The notes: generated by a model not told the origin, from the letters alone. DNA of 7,414 nucleotides from an uncultured Clostridia bacterium (GCA_934403665.1 CAKRUL010000058.1:1-7414); one strand, 5' to 3'. Shown: positions 1 to 6,685, counted from the first letter of the stretch. Made by a program: numbers and translations.

Positions 1-73
1 GCGTAACTCAGTTTGGTAGAGTGCTTGGTTTGGGACCAAGATGCCGCAGGTTCAAGTCCTGTCGCCTCGACCA
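1..73 (+). tRNA. tRNA-Pro (anticodon UGG), lacking its first four bases
   Basis: The window opens inside a tRNA gene. The D arm (ACTC...GAGT), the anticodon arm (CTTGG stem, loop TTTGGGA, CCAAG), a variable loop and the T arm with TTCAAGT all follow in order. The loop gives anticodon TGG, read as proline. The 3' acceptor strand CGCCTCG at 63-69 is followed by discriminator A and an encoded CCA at 71-73. Its partner strand is represented only by the GCG at 1-3, so four 5' bases lie outside the window. It may be the last member of a tRNA cluster, since a terminator follows at once. Confidence 0.96.
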
Positions 74-80
74 AAATTTT

Positions 81-121
81 GACCGAAAGCAGAGATTGTT
101 CTCCACTTTCGGTCGTTTTTT
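81..121 (+). terminator. intrinsic terminator after tRNA-Pro
   Basis: A nine-base-pair perfect stem joins GACCGAAAG (81-89) to CTTTCGGTC (106-114). Inside it GAGA (92-95) pairs with TCTC (100-103) around a TTGT loop. The hairpin is followed by G and six T residues. It starts eight bases after the tRNA CCA end, which fits termination of the tRNA transcript. Confidence 0.92.
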
Positions 122-136
122 ATACCTTTTTAGGTC

Positions 137-193
137 TTATTCCTCTACAATCGGATGAATGGTATTCGGATTAGGAATTTGTCCGTCCTTCAT
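137..193 (-). CDS. possible 18-aa peptide ORF, unrecognised
   Basis: On the minus strand an ATG at 193 opens an 18-codon frame (MKDGQIPNPNTIHPIVEE) ending in TAA. GAGGAA at 201-206 sits seven bases upstream as a plausible ribosome site. The same frame extends to an earlier ATG at 220 (27 aa), but that would lie only about five bases after the predicted transcription start. The peptide is Pro/Asn-rich with an acidic end and has no membrane segment. I do not recognise it. Evidence for expression is only the extended -10 and ribosome site; it could be chance or the tail of a decayed gene. Confidence 0.22.
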   Translation of the reverse strand: MKDGQIPNPNTIHPIVEE

Positions 194-219
194 TACATTT
201 TTCCTCACATAAGTTTTCA

Positions 220-240
220 TTAGTTAAACTAATTATATCA
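220..240 (-). promoter_or_regulatory. possible extended -10 promoter with inverted-repeat operator
   Basis: The minus strand reads TGATATAAT (232-240), an extended -10 with a perfect TATAAT. The hexamer about 17 bases upstream (TAGATA) is a poor -35. Immediately downstream, at the expected transcription start, lies a perfect inverted repeat TTAGTT-A-AACTAA (220-232), a plausible repressor site. Both elements precede the 18/27-codon ORF. The whole stretch is AT-rich, so chance matches are a real concern. Confidence 0.35.
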
Positions 241-341
241 CAAAATCTAAAAATTATCTACCGATTATGTGTTACCCAATCACCGCTTCATCCGAGAAAA
301 CCTTGGCGATGTTTGTTTTATGAATGCGTGGGCGACGAAAT

Positions 342-390
342 AAAAAAGCGCAGAACGTCAATTCAAAACTGATGTTCTTTGCGCTTTTTT
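342..390 (-). terminator. intrinsic terminator of the DUF6110/ATPase operon
   Basis: Read on the minus strand, an A-run and GCGCA lead into GAACATCA, an AT-rich loop, then TGACGTTC, TGCGC and a six-T run. GCGCA pairs with TGCGC, GAAC with GTTC and TCA with TGA, with a small asymmetric bulge. The base of the hairpin overlaps the ATPase stop codon at 390-392. The T-runs at both ends could let it act in both directions, but no + strand gene leads into it. Confidence 0.88.
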
Positions 391-2489
391 TATTCCATAT
401 GTGCCGATTCGCCCTTATCCAGCAGGTTAGTCATATTTTTCAGACTAATCCCCAAGGTGGAAGCGTTGTGCAGCAGTGCCGAGGCGGTGGGCGGCAATAT
501 GCCTGCCACTCCCAGTATGATGAGAGTAAGGTTAAAGCCTACAATAAAGCGGTAGCTGCGGTGAATCCGTTGCATCAGCGTTTCGCTGAGCTGTCGCAAC
601 GTTACCAGCTCAAACAAATCCTCTGACGCAATCGTGATATCGGCTATTTCTTTGGCGATGGCTGCTCCGGTGGAGATGGCAATGCCTGCATTTGCTTCTG
701 ACAGGGCAGGGGAATCGTTGACCCCGTCGCCAACCATGACAACGGTGTGACCTTCCGCCTTTTTCTTGCGGATAAATGCTGCCTTATCCTCCGGCAGCAC
801 CTCAGAATACACTGCATCCACGCCGACTTCGGCAGCTATGGATTCGGCTGTGCGGCGATTATCCCCGGTCATCATTACGACATCGGTAAACCCGCACTGA
901 TGCAATGCAGCCACAGCGTCGTGTGCCTCTCGGCGCAGAGGATCATGAATACAAATTACCGCCGCAAGTTTGCCGTCTATACAGAGATAAAGCTGGGAAT
1001 ACCGTGCCGAAATTTCGGCAAACTTCTCTTTTTCATCACTTGGAATTTGACAATGTTCGTCTTCAAAAACGAAATGTGCACTGCCAATCAAAACCCGTTT
1101 TTCCTCCACCATACTGGAAATGCCATGAGCGACCACATACTGTACCTTGGAATGATATTCTTCGTGACTCAGCCCCCGTCTTTTTGCCTCCTCTACTACA
1201 GCATTTGCCATAGAGTGGGGGTAGTGCTCCTCCAGACAGGCGGCAAGCCGAAGCATTTCCGTTTCGTCATGTCCTCCGAATGTCACAATCTGTGCTATCG
1301 TCGGCACAGCATAGGTGAGCGTACCGGTCTTATCGAACACAATGGTGTCTGCGGTTGCTACAGCCTCCAGAAAACGGCCGCCCTTGACAGAGATACGATA
1401 ACTGTTGCTTTCCCGCATGGCGGACAGTACAGCGAGGGGGATTGCTAACTTCAGCGCGCAGGAAAAATCCACCATCAGCACGGAACGCATCTTAGCTACA
1501 TTTCGGGTGATAAGAGAGGTTAATACCGTGCCGCCCAAAGTATAAGGCACGAGTTTATCCGCCATTCTGGATGCCTTGTCCTCAACGGTTGACTTCAGTT
1601 TTTCCGATTCCTCAATCATGCGGACAACTCTGTCATATCGTCCGCTTCCGGACGCTTTTTCTACGCAGATGACACATTCGCCTTCCTCGACGACGGTGCC
1701 TGCATAGACGAAGCTGTCGGGACGTTTCATAACCGGCATCGATTCTCCGGTCAAAGAAGACTGGTTTACCAAGGCTTCCCCTTCTGCAACCTTACCGTCC
1801 AACGGGATTACACTGCCGGTACGGATTATAATATGATCGCCGAGCCGCACATCCGAAACCTTTGTCAAAATTTCGGTGCCGTCAGCTTGAAGCCAAACGT
1901 GATCCGCTTGCAGACTCATGACCGAAGCTAGATCTGCTACTGATTTTTTGTGAGTCCACTCCTCCAAAATTTCGCCCAGACGTAGCAGAAACATCACCGA
2001 ACCGGTGGTGGAATAGTCTCCGCGCACGATGGAGACTGCAACGGCAGTTGCATCTAGTACGGCGACTGAAAGTTTTCCATGCCGCAAAGCACGCAGACCT
2101 TTTTTGATATATTTTATCGAACGGAAGATCGTCAAAACGGTTGCAATCGGCGCCGGAAGGAACAACTTGCAAAAACAGCGGGACATTACAATGGCAGTCA
2201 ACTGATCCTCAAACTCCCGGTTGAGTGCGCGAGAGGTGTGCGCAGGAACCAATTCTAACGCTTCCGCTTTGGCAAAGGAGAAGCTCGCCAGAGCACGAAT
2301 GACATTTTCACGTTCCGTATCATACTGCACCACAGCGTCCTGCGTTCGGTCATAGACCTTTACCGACCTTACACCGTCGATTGCGCGCAGATAGTATTCC
2401 AGAATATCTGCATGCCGTAGCGTCATGCGCCCGCAACACAGATGCACCCTCATGCGTCCCGGAATGTCATGTAGAATTGTGCATCTCAT
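390..2489 (-). CDS. P1B-type heavy-metal-translocating ATPase (CtpC-like)
   Basis: This 699-aa protein is an integral-membrane pump that couples ATP hydrolysis to metal ion export. Visible motifs are the actuator TGES (247-250), phosphorylation site DKTGT (D386), an altered HP locus PHSMANAV (H425), TGDN (541-544) and hinge GDGVND (587-592). Hydrophobic segments lie around 107-177, 312-358 and 645-680. The N-terminus starts with an IPGRMRV-type HMA_2 domain and lacks the CxxC of ordinary HMA domains. The transmembrane metal motif, normally CPx, aligns as Phe-Ser-Cys (342-344) before ALKLAIP. The start is supported by AAGGCGG eight bases upstream and by the HMA_2 alignment. It lies three bases after the DUF6110 gene, so the two are surely co-transcribed. 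The family includes mycobacterial CtpC, linked to manganese or zinc; the metal here cannot be read from sequence. Confidence 0.93.
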   Translation of the reverse strand: MRCTILHDIPGRMRVHLCCGRMTLRHADILEYYLRAIDGVRSVKVYDRTQDAVVQYDTERENVIRALASFSFAKAEALELVPAHTSRALNREFEDQLTAIVMSRCFCKLFLPAPIATVLTIFRSIKYIKKGLRALRHGKLSVAVLDATAVAVSIVRGDYSTTGSVMFLLRLGEILEEWTHKKSVADLASVMSLQADHVWLQADGTEILTKVSDVRLGDHIIIRTGSVIPLDGKVAEGEALVNQSSLTGESMPVMKRPDSFVYAGTVVEEGECVICVEKASGSGRYDRVVRMIEESEKLKSTVEDKASRMADKLVPYTLGGTVLTSLITRNVAKMRSVLMVDFSCALKLAIPLAVLSAMRESNSYRISVKGGRFLEAVATADTIVFDKTGTLTYAVPTIAQIVTFGGHDETEMLRLAACLEEHYPHSMANAVVEEAKRRGLSHEEYHSKVQYVVAHGISSMVEEKRVLIGSAHFVFEDEHCQIPSDEKEKFAEISARYSQLYLCIDGKLAAVICIHDPLRREAHDAVAALHQCGFTDVVMMTGDNRRTAESIAAEVGVDAVYSEVLPEDKAAFIRKKKAEGHTVVMVGDGVNDSPALSEANAGIAISTGAAIAKEIADITIASEDLFELVTLRQLSETLMQRIHRSYRFIVGFNLTLIILGVAGILPPTASALLHNASTLGISLKNMTNLLDKGESAHME

Positions 2490-2492
2490 AAA

Positions 2493-2780
2493 TTATTCCG
2501 CCTTGCTTTCCTCTGCTTCGCCTTCCTCGGAAGAGGTATCTTCAATCGCAGCAGCGGTTTCTGCTTCTGTCCGCTGATCGTTGATGGCTTTCGCCTCTGC
2601 ATAGATGTCATTCGCTCCCTCACGGACGGCTGTGACCGTGGTCATAACATTTTCTTTCACACGTAGTGCAGCAGCAGTGGTATGAGCATATACCTTTCGT
2701 GCATCCTTGCTGCTGAAAATTTTGATACCGGCGGTACCGAACAGTGCTCCTGCAGCAAATAAACCTAATTTTTTCAGCAT
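2493..2780 (-). CDS. DUF6110 family small membrane-anchored protein, possible partner of the P1B ATPase
   Basis: The 95-aa product has one N-terminal membrane segment (about residues 4-22) with a glycine zipper (G11, G15, G18). A predicted long helix follows to about residue 70 (Ala/Lys/Glu-rich), then a very acidic tail with 10 Asp/Glu in residues 70-95. The start at 2780 (MLKKLG) is chosen over an upstream ATG at 2849 because AGGAGGT at 2786-2792 precedes it at ideal spacing. It is recognised as DUF6110, usually found next to heavy-metal P-type ATPases in Clostridia. The layout matches the mycobacterial PacL proteins (DUF1490), which hold metal near a neighbouring ATPase. Unlike PacL1 there is no His-rich tail; the only His is H33, so metal binding would rely on carboxylates. 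The role as ATPase partner is inference. Confidence 0.85.
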   Translation of the reverse strand: MLKKLGLFAAGALFGTAGIKIFSSKDARKVYAHTTAAALRVKENVMTTVTAVREGANDIYAEAKAINDQRTEAETAAAIEDTSSEEGEAEESKAE

Positions 2781-3017
2781 AATTGACCTCCTGAAAATAT
2801 ATGTATTTAGATAAGCCAATCGACTGTGAATGAAGCCGATCGGAATCATCTCAAAACCGTGATTCCAAAATGCAAAATTTTGAATATCAAAAGCAATGTA
2901 TCAGTTTGGTTCCGATTGCACAGCAGTTTCCTGTATCCATAGCCGCAGTATGGCTTAGCAGGCGAGGAAAGTGCTTGCGCAACATTTTTTGTTTGGTGTC
3001 ATGGAACCTCGTTTCTG
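2781..3017 (-). promoter_or_regulatory. long structured 5' leader of the DUF6110/ATPase operon
   Basis: The distance from the predicted transcription start (~3017) to the DUF6110 start codon is about 237 nt. It contains several complementary segments, read on the minus strand. GGTTCC (3003-3008) can pair with GGAACC (2908-2913). CCATA/TATGG close a loop at 2937-2953, extended by CCTG/CAGG at 2930-2962. GGAATCA/TGATTCC form a seven-pair stem at 2842-2866. No run of T follows any hairpin, so control by translation or processing is more likely than attenuation. I could not match it to yybP-ykoY, M-box, NiCo or T-box consensus elements. Confidence 0.45.
2955..3002 (-). CDS. possible Cys-rich leader peptide (15 aa)
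   Basis: Within the leader, an ATG at 3002 opens MTPNKKCCASTFLAC and stops at TAA (2955-2957). GAGG at 3007-3010 lies four bases upstream, a short but workable spacing. Three of fifteen residues are cysteine, including an adjacent pair. The stop codon sits within the outer arm of the hairpin at 2930-2962, and the bases between the ribosome site and the ATG fall in the GGTTCC/GGAACC pairing. That layout would suit a translated leader affecting downstream structure. There is no homology support and the ORF is short enough to arise by chance. Confidence 0.28.
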   Translation of the reverse strand: MTPNKKCCASTFLAC

Positions 3018-3023
3018 GATATC

Positions 3024-3052
3024 ATTATAGCGATAAGCCGTGACCGTGTCAA
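3024..3052 (-). promoter_or_regulatory. perfect consensus sigma-A promoter for the DUF6110/ATPase operon
   Basis: The minus strand reads TTGACA (3047-3052), exactly 17 bases of spacer, then TATAAT (3024-3029). Both hexamers match consensus at every base. The predicted start of transcription is near 3017. A promoter this strong on a metal pump operon suggests that control, if any, comes from a repressor or from the long leader. Confidence 0.92.
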
Positions 3053-3122
3053 CAGCCTTTCTTGTGCTTTTCGGCAGATTCACACCGCTTTTGACAAAAT
3101 AATACGATCTTAGCTCGCACAA

Positions 3123-3224
3123 TCAAACACGATCTGTAAAAATCCCTTTTTCTTTGTATCCTGTGATGCAAAATTCGACTTGCGTATCCTTGCTGTGGAT
3201 AGTGATTCGATGCCATTTTTTCAT
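3123..3224 (-). CDS. possible 33-aa small ORF overlapping the helicase stop
   Basis: An ATG at 3224 overlaps the helicase TGA stop in the ATGA arrangement typical of translational coupling, and opens 33 codons (MKKWHRITIHSKDTQ...TDRV) ending in TGA. The product is basic, without a membrane segment, and is not recognised. No separate ribosome site is evident, although termination of helicase translation could feed it. After its stop the same frame stays open for another 55 codons, through the consensus promoter, which may indicate a decayed longer gene or chance. Confidence 0.25.
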   Translation of the reverse strand: MKKWHRITIHSKDTQVEFCITGYKEKGIFTDRV

Positions 3225-5935
3225 ATTGATTTCTGCTGCAACGCGGCTCTGATTTTCTCTTTTTCCCCGCTGCTGTCTGTGCGAAGACGCAGCAGAGGAA
3301 GACCGCATTTCTTCATAATGCAGTTCTTTTTGATATCCCGCTTGGCTTGCCTGCTCCCAGCTTCATGGAAACCGGTGCCATCCACTTCAATTGCAAGCAC
3401 AGGATGTTTGTCCATTTGACGGAACAGAAGAAAATCAACATGTGTCAGCGGATTTCTGGCATAGTTGCGTTCCTCCTCCGTCAGTGGCGCATAATCCTTG
3501 ACTAACGTTGCAAGGGCGACATGCACAGCACAGCCAATCTCGGAAAACGCAGTTTCTGATAATACCTCTTGAATCACAGTGTACATGAGATTCTCGGAAT
3601 CATATTTTGATATTAGCTTATGCTTTTGCAGATATGCACTGCGTTGCTCTGCATATCCCTGATACAGCATGTCGAACACAGAGTAGACCTGACTTTGGAT
3701 AACGTCAAAATTATGATACTCGATATACCGCGTCAAATCGCCGTAGTTGGTGCGGTCGTTGCGGCAATCCTGCGATGTGACTACTGTCAGGGAGCGAACA
3801 GCGCGGGAAACCGCCACGTTTAGCATGCGGGGATCGTCCACAAAATCCGTGATTACATTGTCAACCGTGGTCAGAATAATGGCGTCCTGTTCTCGTCCTT
3901 GAAATTTGTGGACGGTGTCCGTCACATAAGCATCGCCCAACTGTTTGCGGATGGCAGTAACCTGATCCCGATACGGCGTGATAATACCGATGCTTCGGCA
4001 GTTCTGCCGTTTCAACTGCGGAAGCACCTCTTGGCGAATGATATCGATCTGACGCTGATTGAGATGTCCGCGTGCGTGGTTGCCGGCTGTCGTTCGGTAT
4101 ATGGTCAACACATCCGGTTCGTCATGATCCTTTGTCATAACAATTAATTGTCCATGATAGAACTTTTGATTGCAGAAATTGATAATCTTCGGGTGACAAC
4201 GATAATGCTCACGCAGCAATGTGACGGGTGCATTCTGCCACGTTTTCAGGGCGGAGGAAAGCAGATTGTGGGAAGAGAAGCGATATCGCTCGTTTAGGGT
4301 ATATTTTTTCCAAATTGCATCGCTGATACGAATGTCGGCTTCCGTCAATACATTGGGCAGTTGCTTCAGATCACCAACAATCACGATATTCCGCGCACAG
4401 GAAAATGCAAGGACAGCGGTTGCCAGGTCAACCTGTGATGCCTCGTCTACAATCAGATAATCATAGACATGATTGATACTCAAGGTTCCCTTGATGGAAT
4501 AGGTCGTGCTGAGCACCACTGGGTATTCACGCGCAAATCTCGCCGAGTTCATGTAAAAATCACTCTGTTCAAAACGCTTCCGAGCGCGTTTCCAATGATA
4601 CCGCGTCGCCAGTTCTGCGCGGAATAAGCGAAGAGACTTCTGTGTGAGTTCGTTCATTTTTGCTTCAAAAGCATAGTGTTGCAGTTTATGGTTCAGAGCT
4701 TGTTTTTCATACTCCAATTCCTGCTTTCTTACTGTGTAGAATTGGCTCTGCAAATAAGGAATCACCAGCTCAGGGGGAAGACGAAATAATTTGAGTGCAC
4801 TGTAATGGAAGCGAAATAGAATGGAAAGCTTCTGCCAAAGGCCAAAGCGGTATCCGTGCTCCGCGTGCTGTTCCAATTCTATCCAAAGCGCAAGAATCTG
4901 CCGAGAGGATAACTGTTCTAACTTTTCGGTTGGTGCATTGTGGTAAGTTGCATAGTATTCCTTGAAATAGTGCTGTTCCGGATTTTGCTGCAAAAGTTCC
5001 TGCTCAATTTCCGCAATGCGGTTTTTGGCGTTGAGCATTTCATTCAGTTCTTCGGAGAGCACGGTAATTGCTCGCTTCAGTTGTTGCTGTTTTTCCGTCG
5101 ACATCTCCCAGCTGCTCATGTCCGGGTAGGTTTCGGTTTGGGCATCCACGAATTTTTGTTTGTTGACCAGATTGCCGAGAAAAGCGGTTAAAAAGGCGGC
5201 ATTCTTCTTTTCCAGCTTTTCCGCAATATTGTGCGTTGCGGAATTGTTGTTAGAAACGACCGCTACGGTTTTTCCGTTTCGGACAACGTTGGCGATGATA
5301 TTCAGGATTGTCTGCGTCTTTCCCGTACCGGGAGGTCCTTGGATGATGCTGATCTTGGAGGAAAGTGCTCGCTCCACTGCAAGCTTCTGACTTTGGTTCA
5401 AACCAAATGGATAGATCACTGTTTCCGGTATTGTGGGTGACGCAATCTCCTTCTGCGGAGCCAGATAGCTCGCCAGAACGGTGTCTCCGCTGACCTGTTG
5501 GATCTTATTATACTGCGTACTCAGAATGTTGATACCGTTTTCAGTTACAAGACTGACTGCTTCTGCAGTCTCTTTGAAATACCGGAATATTTCCTCGTTT
5601 TTGCTGTCTGCCAGGCAATTGGGCTGAAGCAGTACCTCACTTTTGCGAAACGACAGAGCTTTTTTTCCTTTGCGGACAATGCGATAATATGCGCCAAAGT
5701 CAAGAAGTTCATCGATTCCCCGGATCGTTTGTCCATTTACTGTGACAATTACCTGCGTAGGATTTATCCGTTTTTGCAGAGACAGAATCTCAACATTGTA
5801 CCTTTGAAAGTGGTACGTTTTATAGGGTGCACTGGTATAGACGACCTCGCACTCCCCGTCATGGAATCGGAAGCTTGCGACTGAGTCCGTCTGATCTTTC
5901 CCTTTGATCACAATAAGGTGCTTTTGCTCGTCCAT
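3221..5935 (-). CDS. SF1 (UPF1-like) DNA/RNA helicase with C-terminal DUF2726 PD-(D/E)XK-like nuclease domain
   Basis: The 904-aa product is a superfamily 1 helicase. Motifs in order: Q motif LNQSQKLAV (179-187), Walker A GPPGTGKT (200-207), motif Ia near 222-241, Walker B DEASQ (497-501), motif III GDLKQLP (521-527), motif IV YRCHP (578-582), motif V VHKFQGREQD (675-684) and motif VI LNVAVSRAVRSL (705-716). Helical, coiled-coil-like stretches near 279-316 and 403-441 form the insertion before motif II. The C-terminus matches DUF2726: HVDFLLF (D834), AIEVDG (E850, D852), then an RDxxKN segment near 866-871 and GLPLLRL, consistent with an intact nuclease core. The first ~170 residues are unrecognised. 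The start at 5935 has AAGGAG six bases upstream; a TTG at 5968 has no such site. Role unknown: DNA repair or phage defence are both possible. Confidence 0.9.
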   Translation of the reverse strand: MDEQKHLIVIKGKDQTDSVASFRFHDGECEVVYTSAPYKTYHFQRYNVEILSLQKRINPTQVIVTVNGQTIRGIDELLDFGAYYRIVRKGKKALSFRKSEVLLQPNCLADSKNEEIFRYFKETAEAVSLVTENGINILSTQYNKIQQVSGDTVLASYLAPQKEIASPTIPETVIYPFGLNQSQKLAVERALSSKISIIQGPPGTGKTQTILNIIANVVRNGKTVAVVSNNNSATHNIAEKLEKKNAAFLTAFLGNLVNKQKFVDAQTETYPDMSSWEMSTEKQQQLKRAITVLSEELNEMLNAKNRIAEIEQELLQQNPEQHYFKEYYATYHNAPTEKLEQLSSRQILALWIELEQHAEHGYRFGLWQKLSILFRFHYSALKLFRLPPELVIPYLQSQFYTVRKQELEYEKQALNHKLQHYAFEAKMNELTQKSLRLFRAELATRYHWKRARKRFEQSDFYMNSARFAREYPVVLSTTYSIKGTLSINHVYDYLIVDEASQVDLATAVLAFSCARNIVIVGDLKQLPNVLTEADIRISDAIWKKYTLNERYRFSSHNLLSSALKTWQNAPVTLLREHYRCHPKIINFCNQKFYHGQLIVMTKDHDEPDVLTIYRTTAGNHARGHLNQRQIDIIRQEVLPQLKRQNCRSIGIITPYRDQVTAIRKQLGDAYVTDTVHKFQGREQDAIILTTVDNVITDFVDDPRMLNVAVSRAVRSLTVVTSQDCRNDRTNYGDLTRYIEYHNFDVIQSQVYSVFDMLYQGYAEQRSAYLQKHKLISKYDSENLMYTVIQEVLSETAFSEIGCAVHVALATLVKDYAPLTEEERNYARNPLTHVDFLLFRQMDKHPVLAIEVDGTGFHEAGSRQAKRDIKKNCIMKKCGLPLLRLRTDSSGEKEKIRAALQQKSI

Positions 5936-5958
5936 AGATCTCTCCTTATGTAGACGCG

Positions 5959-5985
5959 AAAAAGACAACCCACGCGGATTGCCTT
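5959..5985 (-). terminator. intrinsic terminator between yczE-like gene and helicase
   Basis: The minus strand reads AAGGCAATCC, loop GCGT, GGGTTGTCTT, forming a ten-pair stem that includes two G-U pairs, followed by five T residues (overlapping the stem end). It sits 25 bases after the membrane-protein stop codon and 24 bases before the helicase start. It would separate the two transcripts or limit read-through into the helicase. No convincing separate helicase promoter was found in the 74-base gap. Confidence 0.75.
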
Positions 5986-6009
5986 AAAAATTGTTAGAAG
6001 TGTTAATGC

Positions 6010-6627
6010 TTAATTTACCATTTTATGAACAGTCGGTTTTAGCAATTTTACGAACTGTTGCAGTAATATTCCCGATAACAGAATCGTAGCCACTGTACAG
6101 AATCCGATCTTACCACCAAGCAACACACCGCACAGAACACATATGATATCTAAAACGATTCTCACTTTTTGAATGGGGTATTGTTTCCTATTCACAATGG
6201 CAAAGGTTAAGGCCTCATAGGATCCCTTGCCGAAATCAGCAACAGAATAAAGCGCCGAGCCAAAACTGAATATTACAAGTCCGAATATCATTAAAAGAAA
6301 GTGAACCGGTTTGGAAGTGTCATAGCGAAAGTATGGTGCAAACCAATCGATACAAATGCTATATACAATCTGATATAGCAAGGTTCCTATGTGTATCTGG
6401 CTTCTGTCATAAAACCAACAAAATAGCACCATTGCCGCTGCTACTATCAAAGATGCCTGGCCAATCGTTATATTTGCAGTTGTTGCAATTCCTTGCCATA
6501 ATACCGCAAGCGTTGCAGAACCGAAGCCGGCATAGATAGCCATATCCATACCGAGTGCAGAAATAGCAGTTCCTATCACAACAATCAATAGATTTAAGAT
6601 CTGTTTTTTATAAATGATTTCGAACAC
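6010..6627 (-). CDS. YczE/YitT-like multi-pass membrane protein (DUF6198 type)
   Basis: About 205 aa with six or seven hydrophobic segments (near 10-30, 35-50, 55-73, 79-98, 107-127, 155-171 and 173-195). The halves repeat one another: GFGSATLAVLWQGIA with FGKGSYEALTFAIV, and IHIGTLLYQIVYSICIDWF with IGFCTVATILLSGILLQQF, the internal duplication of the YczE/YitT group. Molecular function is unknown; B. subtilis yczE lies beside sfp, which is not seen here. The start is uncertain. The GTG at 6627 gives the longest frame, but AGAAGG (6628-6633) abuts it with no spacer; an ATC or ATT codon at 6613-6618 would be better spaced but such starts are rare. The gene has its own promoter and terminator and appears monocistronic. 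Confidence 0.82.
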   Translation of the reverse strand: MFEIIYKKQILNLLIVVIGTAISALGMDMAIYAGFGSATLAVLWQGIATTANITIGQASLIVAAAMVLFCWFYDRSQIHIGTLLYQIVYSICIDWFAPYFRYDTSKPVHFLLMIFGLVIFSFGSALYSVADFGKGSYEALTFAIVNRKQYPIQKVRIVLDIICVLCGVLLGGKIGFCTVATILLSGILLQQFVKLLKPTVHKMVN

Positions 6628-6656
6628 CTTCTTTCATATACAGAAATTTGTTATTG

Positions 6657-6685
6657 ATTTTACCACAAAATCAGTGAGAAAGCAA
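6657..6685 (-). promoter_or_regulatory. probable promoter of the yczE-like gene
   Basis: The minus strand reads TTGCTT (6680-6685), a 17-base spacer ending TGTGG, then TAAAAT (6657-6662). The -10 matches consensus at five of six positions and the -35 at three to four. It ends about 30 bases before the start codon. Spacing and position support it, but the -35 is only moderate. Confidence 0.6.

Noticed and set aside
1..136. Prophage or integrative-element attachment site at the tRNA-Pro 3' end
   Set aside because: No integrase gene and no second copy of the tRNA 3' end were seen in the window.
272..389. Open minus-strand frame after the ATPase stop ending in ...NIAKVFSDEAVIG
   Set aside because: It looks mildly protein-like but has no ATG start or ribosome site and runs through the operon terminator, so it is at most an old remnant.
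747..1448. Long + strand ORF (233 codons) inside the ATPase region
   Set aside because: It lies opposite the ATPase, whose full set of P-type motifs is certain, and its translation shows no domain. The + strand ORFs opposite the helicase and YczE-like gene were rejected likewise.
2781..2849. Upstream ATG extending the DUF6110 protein by 23 residues
   Set aside because: The extension overlaps a leader stem and lacks a ribosome site, whereas a perfect AGGAGGT precedes the ATG at 2780.
2781..3017. T-box, yybP-ykoY, M-box or NiCo riboswitch in the ATPase leader
   Set aside because: None of the conserved core sequences of these families could be found by eye, and no leader terminator is present.
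2955..3122. Minus-strand TTG-initiated frame of 55 codons across the consensus promoter
   Set aside because: No ribosome site or recognised domain, and a perfect promoter occupies its middle. Only the internal ATG at 3002 (the Cys-rich mini-ORF) has any support.
5936..5968. TTG start extending the helicase by 11 residues
   Set aside because: It falls within the terminator hairpin and the AAGGAG site points to the ATG at 5935.
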